Shown: one piece after another, positions 46,301 through 57,048 of the stretch | Layout: each line of letters starts with the position of its first letter | Numbering within the stretch: the first letter of the stretch is position 1 | NCBI GenBank assembly: GCA_001414345.1 | Contig: LLCB01000011.1 | Span: forward strand, 186,001 to 250,000 | Direction: 5' to 3' | Source of the DNA: Hymenoscyphus infarciens | Lineage: Eukaryota; Ascomycota; Leotiomycetes; Helotiales; Helotiaceae | DNA: 64,000 nt | Position numbers and translations under genes: made by a program | The notes under the pieces: generated by a model | What the model saw: only the letters and a program-made list of their open reading frames with translations | What the model was told of the DNA's origin: nothing | Databases searched by the model: none

Positions 46301-47402
46301 GAAACTTCAGCTTCATGATGTCCCCAAACGGCGACAAAGTTACTGGGGTCAGGTTCGTTTCTTGAGTGCCGGTCCAAGAAGATGAGGTAGCTGCTATGAT
46401 CTATTTGCATGGTCAGTTCAGCTCTTATTCGCTTAAAACCGCGGGGTCGGAGGGGAAGCTCTCTTACCACCCCAAAGCATGTATCGATCTGAGTATAGTC
46501 GTGCACAGTTATTTTAGAGGACGATTCTGAGACTGAAGATTTGAATTTATCGGCAAATTCTACACAAGAATTAAATGTTAGGCTATCCTGAAGGAAATAT
46601 CTTGTTTGACAAACTTACCTGGGGACTTTTCACCGCTGGCAACATTAGTACTGACACCAGCTGGGTTACTTTCACCACTATCCGCCCAAATCAAGTTCGC
46701 AAGAGGCTTATCGAAGTGGGCTTCGCTGACGGGTGCTATTTCCAAGGCACGAGGCTCAAGCGACTGGTATCCACTTCCATTCTGATTGCTCGTCATCCCC
46801 TCATTCCAACCCGATCCGGGGTCGATAAATGGTTCTGTAACTTCTGTGATATTCAAGCTACTCGGATCCGAAAGTGACCAGGTTTCTGTTAGGCTCCCAC
46901 CTGGGATAGGCTTTGGGTGATGCTGTTGATTAGGTCCAAATGTTGTACTGGGGTCGAAAGAATGGTAGCTGGCGAGATTCGAACTCCATTGAATTTCGGG
47001 TTGTTGAGTGAAGGTTGGGTATGTCCCTCCAGCCAATAGCGCATTAGATTCTGGTGTATGAGCTGGCAGAAAGGCTGGAAAATGTGTGTTGCACCCCCGA
47101 GTTGAGTTGAGTCCATCGAAGGTCTCTTGAGAAGGTGGATTCGGCCATATTCCTCCAAGTGTATCATTGACGTTAACTCCATCTGGAGCGGTGCAAAAGC
47201 CTTCCACCAATGACCGATCATATCCATTAGTGCTAACACCATGACCGTCACCGAAGGCCGAGCTCCCAGAAGACCACCCCAATTCACCAGGTTGTGCACA
47301 GTGTCGTTTAGTTTCCCGACCAGTGTCTGACGAGGCTAGGTGCCTTTTGGAATTCGACAATTGACCAGGCTCAGTTGAGTTGAGCATCTCGTCCAGCCTC
47401 AT
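43373..47402 (-). CDS. SNF2-family helicase with RING finger (Rad5/Rad16/HLTF-like)
   Basis: DNA translocase of the SNF2 superfamily with an inserted RING, a design linked to chromatin remodelling and DNA-damage tolerance in the nucleus. I resolve twelve exons: 47402-46619, 46559-46468, 46400-45805, 45750-45640, 45584-45515, 45465-45336, 45274-45011, 44962-44092, 44020-43835, 43764-43614, 43560-43462 and 43411-43373. All eleven introns (49-71 bp) are GT-AG. The sum is 1130 codons plus stop, in frame throughout. Walker A is DEMGLGKS (Lys557); the DEAH box is complete only after splicing (681-684); CLTGTP is motif III; the RING Cys/His set lies at about 877-925; the helicase C domain runs from VVFSQW to HRIGQT. 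The first 300 residues are low-complexity. The exact subfamily, and hence its target, is uncertain. Confidence 0.9.
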
Positions 47403-48146
47403 GATTCCTGATAATGGGATGTAGGATCCAATATTGCAGCAGTCGAAACACTTTAGACGAGGAAAAGAAAATCTTGGTCCCTGGATTCTTCCAGGTCTAA
47501 AAGTCGCCTGCCAGTGTGCCTACATGCAGCGGTGTCAGACGGCAGGAGCACAGCCACCACATTGAGGCAACACTGCAGAGAGCTGCCCCCAATGATTCTT
47601 GACCTATCAATGCCCTCGATCACTGCAGCCGCCACACTTTTCGGCTGTATTCAAAATGAGAAAGGAAAGCGCAAGGCAAATCGAAAACATTCTTGATTGT
47701 TCTCAATTAACATATTCAAACTGACTACTTAATCAGTTGAAACGCAAAAACTGCCAGTCTCTACCTTTTGAGTACACGTTTTCAAAAGGGCACGTATGAC
47801 GTCTGGGAACGGATATGCACCTCTCTATCACTTCGGCAATTTCAAACCGTTATACCCAAAGGGATTCGAAGAATAAGAAAACCGAGTATCTGAATCACCT
47901 GAATCCCCCGGGACAATAGCTATAATTGTCCCAGAATATTTCGCGCGTAAGAAGAAAGCCGGCTTGGGTACCTGCCCACCCCATATTCACAACACACACA
48001 TCAACGAAAAAGACAACAATTGAGATCAAACTGAGAAGAGTTCCTAACCCTGCCATGCCCAAGCCCGCCAAACGCCATCGCTAACAAACAAATGCAGAAG
48101 AAGAAAAAACACCCCCATCTTCTCATAATCTTGTGAATCTCATATC
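47403..48146. other. Intergenic between two minus-strand genes
   Basis: Holds the promoter of the helicase and the 3' flank of the RING ligase. No gene seen. Confidence 0.6.
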
Positions 48147-50804
48147 CTACAACGGCGGCAAATTCTCCCTACAAATAGGACACTGCAACCGAAACCTCAT
48201 CCACCCCTCCAAACACTGACTATGAAAAACATGTCGACAAGGCGTAACCATATACAGCCTCCTATTCAACATCCCCGTCACCCCATTCGCAGCACTAGCA
48301 TCCTCGCCCGCAGCCACAACCGGAACCTCAAGAACCTGCATACAAATCGCACAATCCACACTCCTAAACGTTCCATCTTTCTTCTTCCTATCCTCCGAGC
48401 TACCAGTATCGCTTCGTGCCAAAGTTGGAGAACCAGCTGGAATTTGAACGAGACCAATTGGTAAACCACCAGCTTCAGCATTATCTTCGCGAAGTATGGG
48501 GTGGTAATCCCATCCCTCTTCTGTCCAGCCTTTGGGTACAAAAAAGCGGGGACCGAGGATTGATTGGGCGACAAGGAGGACGATTTGGATCCATACCCAG
48601 CCCACGTATACACAGAATGCCTTCCAATCTGTTTCTGCAAAGAGGATGTTATCTTCTTTCAGATAGAAATACGCAAAAGGGAGAAGACGAAGGATAGATT
48701 GGCCGATAACAAATTTCCAGAGAAGTGCTTTGCGACAGTTCCGTACGATGTTGCGACGGATTTGGGGAAGCCAGAAGGAGAGGTAGAGGATTGATATTAC
48801 GTGGACGTAGCCACTACGGAAAGGGGTGGACCACGAGGACGCGGAGGCGGAGAGGAAAAGGAGGAATGTGAGACCAACGACGAATTTGACATATAGGGCA
48901 CCAAAGCTGGAAGAGTTTTGAGGCTGGGGTTGGGTTTGTGTGGCAGCTGGGGTATTAGTGGTTGGTAGAAGGGGTGCTGCTTGGGCAGCGGCAGTATTTT
49001 CAGCAATCTCGGCATCAACATCTTGATCTGATGGTATGATGATAGGGGGATCAGGTGTCGTAGCTGGTGGTGGACTTGCTGTCGTAGTAATAGCTGTAGC
49101 CGGATCAAGCCCTTGAGCTCTAGCAATCGCTTGAGCTGCAGCAACTTGGGGAGTAACCGTCAATCGAGGAGGACGATTAGCAGCTTCAGCAGCTTGTTGG
49201 AGTCGAAGACGTTCTCTTCTTTCTGGTTCTTGGACATTGTAGACCGCTCCAACAAACTTGATGCTCAAAGCCACAGATAATAGTGCAGAAAACGCCGAGA
49301 GCAGCGAAGAAGGAAAGAGGCTGGGAGCTAAAGTTGTCAAAAAGCTCAATATCGAGAATAAGAAAGCGTCACCCAACAACATCAAGGTCACAGTATATAA
49401 ACTGACCCTACCTATTGTTGAGGGGGTTGAAGCTTCCTTAGACTGGACCTTCGAGAGCAAAATTTGACCAAACATCACGAGCGCAAATATCAGCAGCCAG
49501 TGCTCAATATCATGAAGCCATAGCTCTTGTTTCTTCCCAACAAGATGTTCTCCTTCTTTTGGCGAAAAGCCAGGAGGACCCTTGGACTCGAGAATGAAGC
49601 CACAATCTGGTGAAAACATAACCGTAGACATCTGCAATTGTGGAATCGTGGGAATTGGAGCCCCGTTTGGATATCGAAGTTCCAGCTCAATCTCTTTGAT
49701 GATATTTTGTTGCCGTAGATATGCGCCCCCGGTGGTATGGTCGATCTTAACGGGATGAACCTGGGCGAACACTACAAACTCACAATGAGGAACTGGCAAC
49801 ATTGCATCGCCTTGGCTTTCGGGGCTTGACGTCCACGGATTACTCGGATCGAGCCATACAGCTCGTTCCATATGCTCAACCGTCTTCTCTAAAGTCATGT
49901 TGAGTAATTTCTGACTTGATGCAAAGTATTCCGCATCGGTAGCCAGATGTGGCAACCCAAAAATACCAGCGAATTTGTCGCTTGTCGTCGTCATGAGGAG
50001 TACACCAGTTCTTGGCCAATGTACTCCATGAAGCCTCATCTCCCATCCATCACCACTACTAGTCTCGTCCTGGATTGTCATAGTCGCCGAAACGTCTCTG
50101 ATCAAATCGGTATTCCACCTCTCATCAACCTTTTTGTCTGTATGCGCAGCTTCCTGTAAAACACGATCGGAGGTTTGCTTCTCAGCCAAATCCATTTCAT
50201 CAATATCCTTCTCATCAACCTTCAACACCAACTTCCCCTCCTGCCCCGTAATATTCCTCGTCCAATACCTCTCATCCCTAAAAGCCCACTCAGTGTCCGG
50301 ACTAATCTCCGTCAAATTCAACCTCCCCGTCGTCATCGTATCATTCCCCATCTCCAAACCCTTATACCTCGTCCAACTCCCCACCACAATGCCCGTGACA
50401 TTCTCATAAATCTCCCCAATCAATTCCAAGCCCCGGTTCTTCTCCTCTCCAGTACTCAGCCTCTTTCTCGCCTCGTCACTAAACAGCTCACATCGTTCCC
50501 TGAACGGATCCAATTGCTCCCATTTGTATTCATCGTCTTTCCTGAAGCCTGTGATATTCAGATATCTGCCCGGTTCATAGCCTGGAGTTTTATAGCCCCG
50601 AGGGGCGAAGTCTTGCCAGCGCGTAGCATTGAGAACATTGAGGGAATTTCGAGACTTCAGGACTCGGTCGGCGGCATAGTCGCGCACGGTGGGGAAGCCT
50701 GGTCCGCCGGGTTGATTGCCGTTTCCATTTAGGAAGACGAAGAGGAGGATTATGAAGAGGAGTCTGGAAGCGTATTCGCGGGAGGGCGGTGGTTGTTGAT
50801 CCAT
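48147..50804 (-). CDS. dscA: Dsc complex RING E3 ubiquitin ligase (Tul1/DscA type)
   Basis: Catalytic subunit of the Golgi/endosome Dsc ubiquitin ligase, which marks membrane proteins and, in many fungi, is needed for SREBP activation under low oxygen. One exon, 885 aa. Order: an N-terminal membrane anchor (about 14-27); a lumenal domain of about 400 residues with several Asn-X-Ser/Thr sites; about seven membrane segments between roughly 430 and 760, split by an Ala/Pro/Thr-rich loop; and a C-terminal cytosolic RING-H2: Cys818, Cys821, Cys856, His858, His861, Cys864, Cys875 and Cys878. The protein ends soon after in ENLPPL. Length and order fit Tul1/DscA. The lack of introns contrasts with the neighbouring helicase. 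The symbol follows the Aspergillus name. Confidence 0.9.
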   Translation of the reverse strand: MDQQPPPSREYASRLLFIILLFVFLNGNGNQPGGPGFPTVRDYAADRVLKSRNSLNVLNATRWQDFAPRGYKTPGYEPGRYLNITGFRKDDEYKWEQLDPFRERCELFSDEARKRLSTGEEKNRGLELIGEIYENVTGIVVGSWTRYKGLEMGNDTMTTGRLNLTEISPDTEWAFRDERYWTRNITGQEGKLVLKVDEKDIDEMDLAEKQTSDRVLQEAAHTDKKVDERWNTDLIRDVSATMTIQDETSSGDGWEMRLHGVHWPRTGVLLMTTTSDKFAGIFGLPHLATDAEYFASSQKLLNMTLEKTVEHMERAVWLDPSNPWTSSPESQGDAMLPVPHCEFVVFAQVHPVKIDHTTGGAYLRQQNIIKEIELELRYPNGAPIPTIPQLQMSTVMFSPDCGFILESKGPPGFSPKEGEHLVGKKQELWLHDIEHWLLIFALVMFGQILLSKVQSKEASTPSTIGRVSLYTVTLMLLGDAFLFSILSFLTTLAPSLFPSSLLSAFSALLSVALSIKFVGAVYNVQEPERRERLRLQQAAEAANRPPRLTVTPQVAAAQAIARAQGLDPATAITTTASPPPATTPDPPIIIPSDQDVDAEIAENTAAAQAAPLLPTTNTPAATQTQPQPQNSSSFGALYVKFVVGLTFLLFLSASASSWSTPFRSGYVHVISILYLSFWLPQIRRNIVRNCRKALLWKFVIGQSILRLLPFAYFYLKEDNILFAETDWKAFCVYVGWVWIQIVLLVAQSILGPRFFVPKGWTEEGWDYHPILREDNAEAGGLPIGLVQIPAGSPTLARSDTGSSEDRKKKDGTFRSVDCAICMQVLEVPVVAAGEDASAANGVTGMLNRRLYMVTPCRHVFHSQCLEGWMRFRLQCPICRENLPPL

Positions 50805-51603
50805 TATCGAAGAGTAGGCTGAGAAGGTGGAAATATTGGAATTCCAGTCATTGTAATCCTTTGCAATGGTAGACTCATCTAGGTCATCACGAAGAAGTTG
50901 ATTAAAACATAAATATGCGAAGTGTCGTATTAACTCGTAAGCTCACTGAAGCTCTCCATCCTCCAGCTGAAATCCGGGGTAGCACAGGGAGAAACGAAAG
51001 GCCGTTCCGTACGGAGGCCGAAAGCCACCTGCAGTGCAGTTCAGCTCTCCTGTGACCTGTGACCTGTTCTCCCGTCTACCTAGGTAACTCCTCATCATCA
51101 TTTTTTCTGCTTCCTTTAGAGGATGGCCGAGGGATATCTGTGATATCTGTGATATCTGTGATATCTAGGATGGCTATCGTCATTTCTTTATCAGCTAAAG
51201 AATGGTCGAGTAAAACGTGGGTTGTTCGTCTCCTAATTTCAGATCTCTCTTAGCCCTGCTCTTCTTATCCCACGAGGCGACTACTCTGAATTTCTATGGT
51301 CAACATCAACATCAACATCAACATCGACATTCGGAGGTCACCTCAAATTCTCCATCCCTCGCACACCTGGACGCGACCTCCCTTCAATCTTCCTTTCCCG
51401 TGGAGAACCACAAAACGCTTCTAACGGGGCCACGTCGCCCGGATCAGCAATCCATATCGCCATCATCCTCTTGTACGACCGTGGGGTAGCTTTTGGGCGC
51501 TCAGCAGGCCTCTCGGTGATTGTCAACCCTGCTTTGGAGTTGCAATTGCAATTCATAAGCTTGTGTTTCCTACTCGGCCGCTCCGTCATTTTCCTTCGAT
51601 AAC
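50805..51603. promoter_or_regulatory. Divergent promoter region (RING ligase and hydrolase-phosphatase)
   Basis: 799 bp between two divergently transcribed start codons. It contains a 9-bp tandem repeat (GATATCTGT, almost four units, 51133-51166) and a run of AACATC hexamers (about 51301-51325). I see no clear TATA box or known operator. The pyrimidine-rich stretch before 51604 fits a fungal 5' leader. Confidence 0.5.
51133..51166. repeat. 9-bp tandem repeat GATATCTGT
   Basis: Three full units and one partial unit in the divergent promoter region. GATATC is also a GATA-core-containing palindrome, so a cluster of GATA-factor sites is possible but unproven. Confidence 0.85.
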
Positions 51604-53810
51604 ATGGGATCATCCCCCTCATGGTCATGTTTCCTTGTCCTTCAACTCGTCGCGACAGTTCCGGCCCTCCCAGATACCGGTAGCATCTCGAGTACCACGA
51701 ACAAGCTCAGTCTGCAGTCGACCGCTGTGTCAGCATTTCACCGCATACTCCCTCGGGTGTCGCAGGGAAAGTTTGATATTTGGGAAATGGTTGTCTGTTG
51801 CTCCCTGCCAGTGTTCATGTTTTGGTGGGCACAACGAAGGTCCAATGAGTCGGCCTCTTTAACCTCTACCGAGGAAACCAAATACCGAGCAAGCAAAGGC
51901 CGGAACATGAATGGGAATATAGATACTGGCAAGTTTTTGTCTGGTGGCTGGAAACCGGATCTAACATCTTACTTCCAGAAACCGAAGCCAACGATCCACA
52001 ACTCTTGAAGAAGCATTCCAAAATACAAACCTACACCACGACTCATTTCAAATTTGCGAACATCCGAGTATTCTTTCGAGAGCACCCTCAGTACGAAAAG
52101 CTGCCCACTACCCCAGCTCCACTTCCGCTCCTCGTTTTTATCCACGGTCTCGGGGGCTCGGTCGCCCAGTTCAACCCTTTGTTAACAAGCCTAATCAACT
52201 TGGCATCTTGCTTAGCTATTGATTTGCCAGGATGCGGTCTCTCGGAATTTAGCGAAAAGAGCTGGAATGCTTATAAAATCGAGAATTTGGCAGAGTTAGT
52301 TGGTCTTGCGATCGCCGAACACCGCGCGCCTAGGCAAGGGGTAGTATTGATAGGCCATTCGCTTGGCTGCTCCATAGCTGCGTTAATTGCCTCGAAGACT
52401 TCGATTTCCGAACACATTATCGGCATAGTCGCAATCTGCCCGCGGGCTGAACCACCTACTGAAAAGGAGGTTGCAATGTTTAATAAACTACTCTTTATCC
52501 CTTCCCCTGTATTCGATTTATGGAGGCGATGGGATAGACGTGGCGGGAAAGATAGTGCTAGTGTTCAAAGATTTGTTGGTTCTGACGCGGACGAGGAGAC
52601 CAAGTTACTTCAGTGCCGATTCAATGAACAGAGCAAAACGCCGGTCTGGAGGCGAATGGCTTCTGGGACTCTACCAAAGTACCAAAATGGCATCCCGAAA
52701 GGCGGTATTCCAGGGAGAGATATCTGGGCTGGTATTAAAATGCCAGTATTCTTGATCGCCGGCGAGGCAGATCATGTTACGAAGCCAGATAATATAGAAA
52801 AGATCTCGGCGTTTCTTGGAAAGGGTCCAGCTGTTGAGGGCCCGCCCGGCGAGGGAAGTCAACCTATTGTGGTGGATGCAGCCGCTCCTATTGACACCGG
52901 AGCTACTGAAAATCTGCCTGTCAAACCCGTTAACAAAAGGTCGATCTCGTCGATCAGAGCTGAAGATTTCTTGGAGCATGAAGACTCCAACCTCGAGAAC
53001 CCCAGCTTCGAAGATCCCCATGAAGACCCGTCAACCCCTAATGAGACGCTGGCCATCATTCCGCCCCAAGAATCCAAGCCGAAGAAGACCCTCAAAACCA
53101 CAATTCTTCCAGCACCTGCTTCACACGCCTTGTTATACCAATCCGCTACAGTTCGAATCCTTGCGGGACTCATCTCGGACTTTCTTACAAAACAGATATC
53201 TCCACGTCTGGATCTCGGCTGGCAACTGCAGTACCTGAGTTCATCAGGAAAATGGGACGTCAAAAACCTTGTAAAATGGCAGGCTGTTAAACCAGTCTCA
53301 GAACCTATTAATTCCGTCTTCCGTGCTATGAAGACTTTACGAGAGGTAGACCCATCTCATTCTCCTCTGATTTTCGTCAAGGACTGGGGTAGCCAGATAA
53401 AAGACATTGTCGACATCTCCCACGAGGCGCCGGTATACGACCCCAAAGGACTAGAGACAGGCGGGATCCGCTATCACAAGTTCCCTACGGTCTCGAAGAT
53501 CCCACCTACCGAAGCAGAGGTCGACGAGTTTATTTTGTTCATCGATAAGGTTCGCGAAGAGCAGAAAACTCGAGCTGCAGAGGAGGGATGGGATATGAAG
53601 GATGTTTATATTGGCGTACACTGTCATTATGGGTTTAACCGTACGGGATTCTTCTTGGTGTCTTATCTAAAGGAACGATGCGGATTCACGCTTGAGGGGG
53701 CGATAGATGAGTTTGCGAAGAAGAGACCGAAGGGTATTAAACACGCGCATTTCCTAGATACGCTTTATGTACGATATTGTAAGGGGTTGAAGAGAGCGCC
53801 CACGATTTGA
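51604..53810 (+). CDS. Alpha/beta-hydrolase fused to a cysteine-dependent (dual-specificity-like) phosphatase
   Basis: Two exons, 51604-51928 and 51979-53810, joined by a 50-bp GC-AG intron (donor GCAAGT, branch CTAAC, acceptor TTCCAG); 718 aa. The intron is required, because the first frame otherwise stops at 52006-52008. The N-terminus carries a likely membrane segment (about 62-76). The hydrolase domain has HGLGG (oxyanion loop, about 164) and GHSLG with nucleophile Ser236, then a GEADH segment that may hold the acid and His. A Pro/Ser/Glu-rich linker follows (about 400-490). The C-terminal domain has the phosphatase signature HCHYGFNRTG with Cys657 and Arg663. Both active sites look intact. 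Conserved as a two-domain protein in Pezizomycotina as far as I recall; substrates are unknown. A start at Met62 is an alternative. Confidence 0.85.
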
Positions 53811-56217
53811 ACGGATGGATACGGGATGGAGTTTGGGGTTTGGGGTTTGGGAATGACGAAATGAAAGTGAGTCGTGACCGGTAGTTTTTTTTACTTAGAG
53901 GGACAGATACCCGCCCGGCTGGTTTTGACATGGATAATTATCTTAGGGGGGTTGTTTCAAATGCCATTGGGGTGAATTGAGGGCTCAGGGTTGGTGATTG
54001 AAGTCAATTTCTCATACCGTGAAGCTCTAGAATGTCATGCTTAGTCTAGCTTAGTCACACTTTTACTCGTGTTGCGCTTGTTTCAGTTGGCATCTCTACT
54101 TCCTCTTTTGATGGCGCTATCGGGCCTCCTTCGTCTTTTGACCAGGCAAAGTTCTCTCTATGAGGAGGTCGGGCTAGCTTCTCAAATCGTCAGTACGATC
54201 AATCAGTCGAACGGGATGGATTCTTGCGTCCATTGACTACTGCTGGGGGCGAAGTCAGTGTATGGGATGACAAACTTGTGGTTTCTTTTTTTTTCTTTCT
54301 TTTTCGCCAGGGGGGTGCTTTTGTGAGGGTAGAGCTCGAGTTGCACTAAGCTCATCTTCTTCTTTGTCGAGCCTACAGCGTGGGAGACTTTGATCAGGTC
54401 AAATAGCTATAATGAGAAGCCTTGGGATAATTGAGTTCGTAACTCTTCATTGTCCAAAGTATTCCTGTATCATTGATTTCACTGGCTTGGACTTCAGCAC
54501 CGATTTATACTTCGGAAGTTTTGGGTGAACTATACCCTGACATTTTGTATCTTGGCCGCACCGGGCGATGCTGCAGGCCATGGTTGCAGCGACCAACACA
54601 GAAATATCACTTCCAAGTTCCAGTGCGCATATCACAGCCTTATAATGTCTCCTTCCTGGCGGCTTCTGAAACATTTGAGTTGACGCAGTCATCAAGTGGT
54701 GTTGTACGGGCGGCAAGCCTTACGTAGTAAAAGAGCCCGCGGCAGCCCCTAAGAACGAATGTTCCCAATCATCTTGCACATTCTTCATTTCCTTCACAAC
54801 TTAGTATTTGCATTTGAACTGCGAGCCAGGTCAATCATGACGCCTCCACCGAATTCAGTTCCCGGATCACGCTTAAATTGTCTCGTATCAAATGGCACAC
54901 AGCCAATATATCCCGGAAAGCTTCGAATGTTTTTCCATCTCAACTGTCATTAAAACTCGACTCTCTATCACATTGTCTCGTCGAGATTACTCCCAACCAA
55001 AATAGGTTGGGTTCTCTGTTCAGCTGCAGTATACACATTCCGCCCATCGCCATCATTGAGTCTACTCGCCATGAACTTCTCGACTACTTATTACGATGGC
55101 GTGGGGCTCCGGGTCAAAACCGTCGCTTCAACGCTCTCCAGGTTGCAGCGAATTAACACGAGGTCACTGAAAACTGGCAAGGTCACTCCACAGCAAGCAA
55201 TCCCATTGCTCGAAAGACTGAAATCACCGATCCAAACCGATCCAAACCATCCAGATTATCACTGGTGGTGAGTCAAGTCACAATATCGTAAAAACGTTAC
55301 CGGTATCTCTGTATTTACTACTAGTAGCTCTCAACTTGTTATTCGTCCAAACTTCTGCCCAAGGAGCACCTGGAAGGATGTAGATACCCAGGCGTCGTAC
55401 ACGTCTGATTTGTTGACGGAGGTGCGATGACCTGTTCTCTTGAATCAATCTCAGTCACTGTATGTAGAAATGAAGGTCTCCGTTCTATTATGTCCGTCTT
55501 TCTGTACTCTTGAGTTTTGTTGAATCTGGAGCCAATCTTTCGTTTAATGTCTTGACTCTCGTCTCGTGCTGCTTATTCATAATTATCCCACCCACTTCCT
55601 CTTCCCCACTCCTGAATATCGGTATAAAGATTTTCGAGAAATCTATCTCAAAAAGCGGGGATTTAAGGAAGTGGATTAAACTTTTTTTGTTCTAGTTGGG
55701 ATGACCCTTAAGGCCCCCAGAGGTCTTCCTCAAGATCGTGCTACCAAAGCCGAAGCTTCACAGGCGTAAACCGACAATATGTCTCTCGAGCTAGTGTACA
55801 GTACTTGCATTGTGAACATCTTGTTTTTGGAAATAAAAGGGTCCCTTTATATTTCTTGCTCAGAGCAAGGCAAGGCCATCCTTGCCAAAAATCTGAGTAT
55901 GTGCTAAGATATTCACTCGTGAGAAAGTGCCTGTGTAGAGACTATGGGAAAACAAAAGGTTTCTCTTGACTTTCGCTTTTAGGTTGCGGGTTTTCGAGTA
56001 CGAAACTGTGGTACTGGACAAGTTCGTCGAGATGTAATAGCCTGGTTCTCGGTTGTGGACCATTGCGACTTGCTTTGGCCTCACGTGGTACATCACTTTC
56101 AAAAAAGTTACCAGTTTGATGGACATCTCTGCGAGAAGACTCTATTATCGTATTTTTACTAGGGCTAGGTAGATGCTGACCTAGCAAGTGCTGGCACCTC
56201 TCCCCCAACATCTACAG
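53811..56217. other. Long intergenic stretch, no supported gene
   Basis: 2.4 kb with no recognisable gene. Short frames at 54447-54716 (minus, 89 codons) and 54759-54953 (plus, hydrophobic start) have no known features. The right end may hold lost upstream exons of the glycosidase remnant; I could not detect them. Confidence 0.5.
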
Positions 56218-56668
56218 GTTCGTTCTAGAGGCCCTTTTCAAAGCAAACACAACGCTTGGAGTTCAAACCTTAGGCGTTGCGAAAGAACTCTTAGACACTT
56301 TCTGGCCGAAGATGGTTACACAAAATGAGTATTTCACTGGTACGTCTTGGGAATATCCATATCCCGATGGCTTACCAGGGATGTGTCTATTTACTTCGCT
56401 TGAACATCCGTGGGGTGCTGCACCAACGTATATTCTCCCACAATATGTTCTCGGAACCTTGGCACTGTAACCTGGGTATAAAAAGTGGCAATTCAAACCT
56501 CTTGTTTATGGTATGGATTTGTAGCATGTCCAGAGAATCGTTCCTAATCCTTGGGGTGGGATTGGAGGCAGTTGGAGCTTTGGGGATGGAAAGCTGATGT
56601 TCGAGATTACTTCTCCAGCGGGAACAATTGGCACTGTGGAACTGCCTTTTGTACTAGAGTGTATTTAG
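56218..56668 (+). pseudogene. C-terminal remnant of an alpha-L-rhamnosidase-like glycosidase (GH78 type)
   Basis: Such enzymes release rhamnose from plant polymers and glycosides. After an apparent splice acceptor (CATCTACAG, 56209-56217), one frame reads like the end of the catalytic (alpha/alpha)6 barrel: LLDTFWPKM, then TSWEYPYPDG, LEHPWGAAPTYILPQYVLG, followed by a beta-sandwich part with GGIGGSWSFGDGK and SPAGTIGTVELP. Two in-frame stops interrupt it (56468-56470 and 56522-56524), and the frame ends at 56668. The first two-thirds of the gene are absent. Family assignment is from pattern memory; another bacterial-type glycosidase with the same fold is possible. Confidence 0.65.
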
Positions 56669-57048
56669 ATAGGGGGACTGGAACAGGCTTTTAATTCAAC
56701 AACAATTGCGGTGGATGGCGGGAAGCGTGTTTCTATTATTGCATACTCTTAAGATTTTGTGGTGACTTTTTCCCATTTCGCGTTTCACTGCACTTTAAAT
56801 CTCTTACAACAATGATTACAAGCTATGCACTGGACCTTCACGTATGTCTACAGAAACCCCATCTTATACCGTAACTTCTTTAATTCAATGACTTCTACTA
56901 AATATTCTTCTTATTTTTGGGAAAAGAAGCTTCAAAAACTATGTGTGTGTATTTTCTCTCTATCGTAGATAAAATGTAGGTGACGGTGACTGCCCAATCC
57001 ATATACCAAGCTCTCGACATTCCATAGGTAGTCCTATAACTTTAGAGC
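56669..57048. other. Intergenic, 3' flank of the oxidase gene
   Basis: No gene or repeat recognised. Confidence 0.6.

Noticed and set aside
46330..46470. Apparent frameshift in the helicase gene between two overlapping minus-strand frames
   Set aside because: A normal 67-bp intron (46467 down to 46401; donor GTAAGA, CTGAC branch, AATAG acceptor) joins the two frames and makes the whole gene an exact multiple of three, so no lesion is needed.
48222..50732. Plus-strand frames of 80-185 codons opposite the RING ligase
   Set aside because: Shadows of the 885-codon minus-strand gene, with low-complexity composition and no independent evidence.
54447..54953. Small frames with a hydrophobic start (54759) or 89 codons (54447, minus)
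   Set aside because: No homology or splice evidence; too short to claim as secreted proteins.
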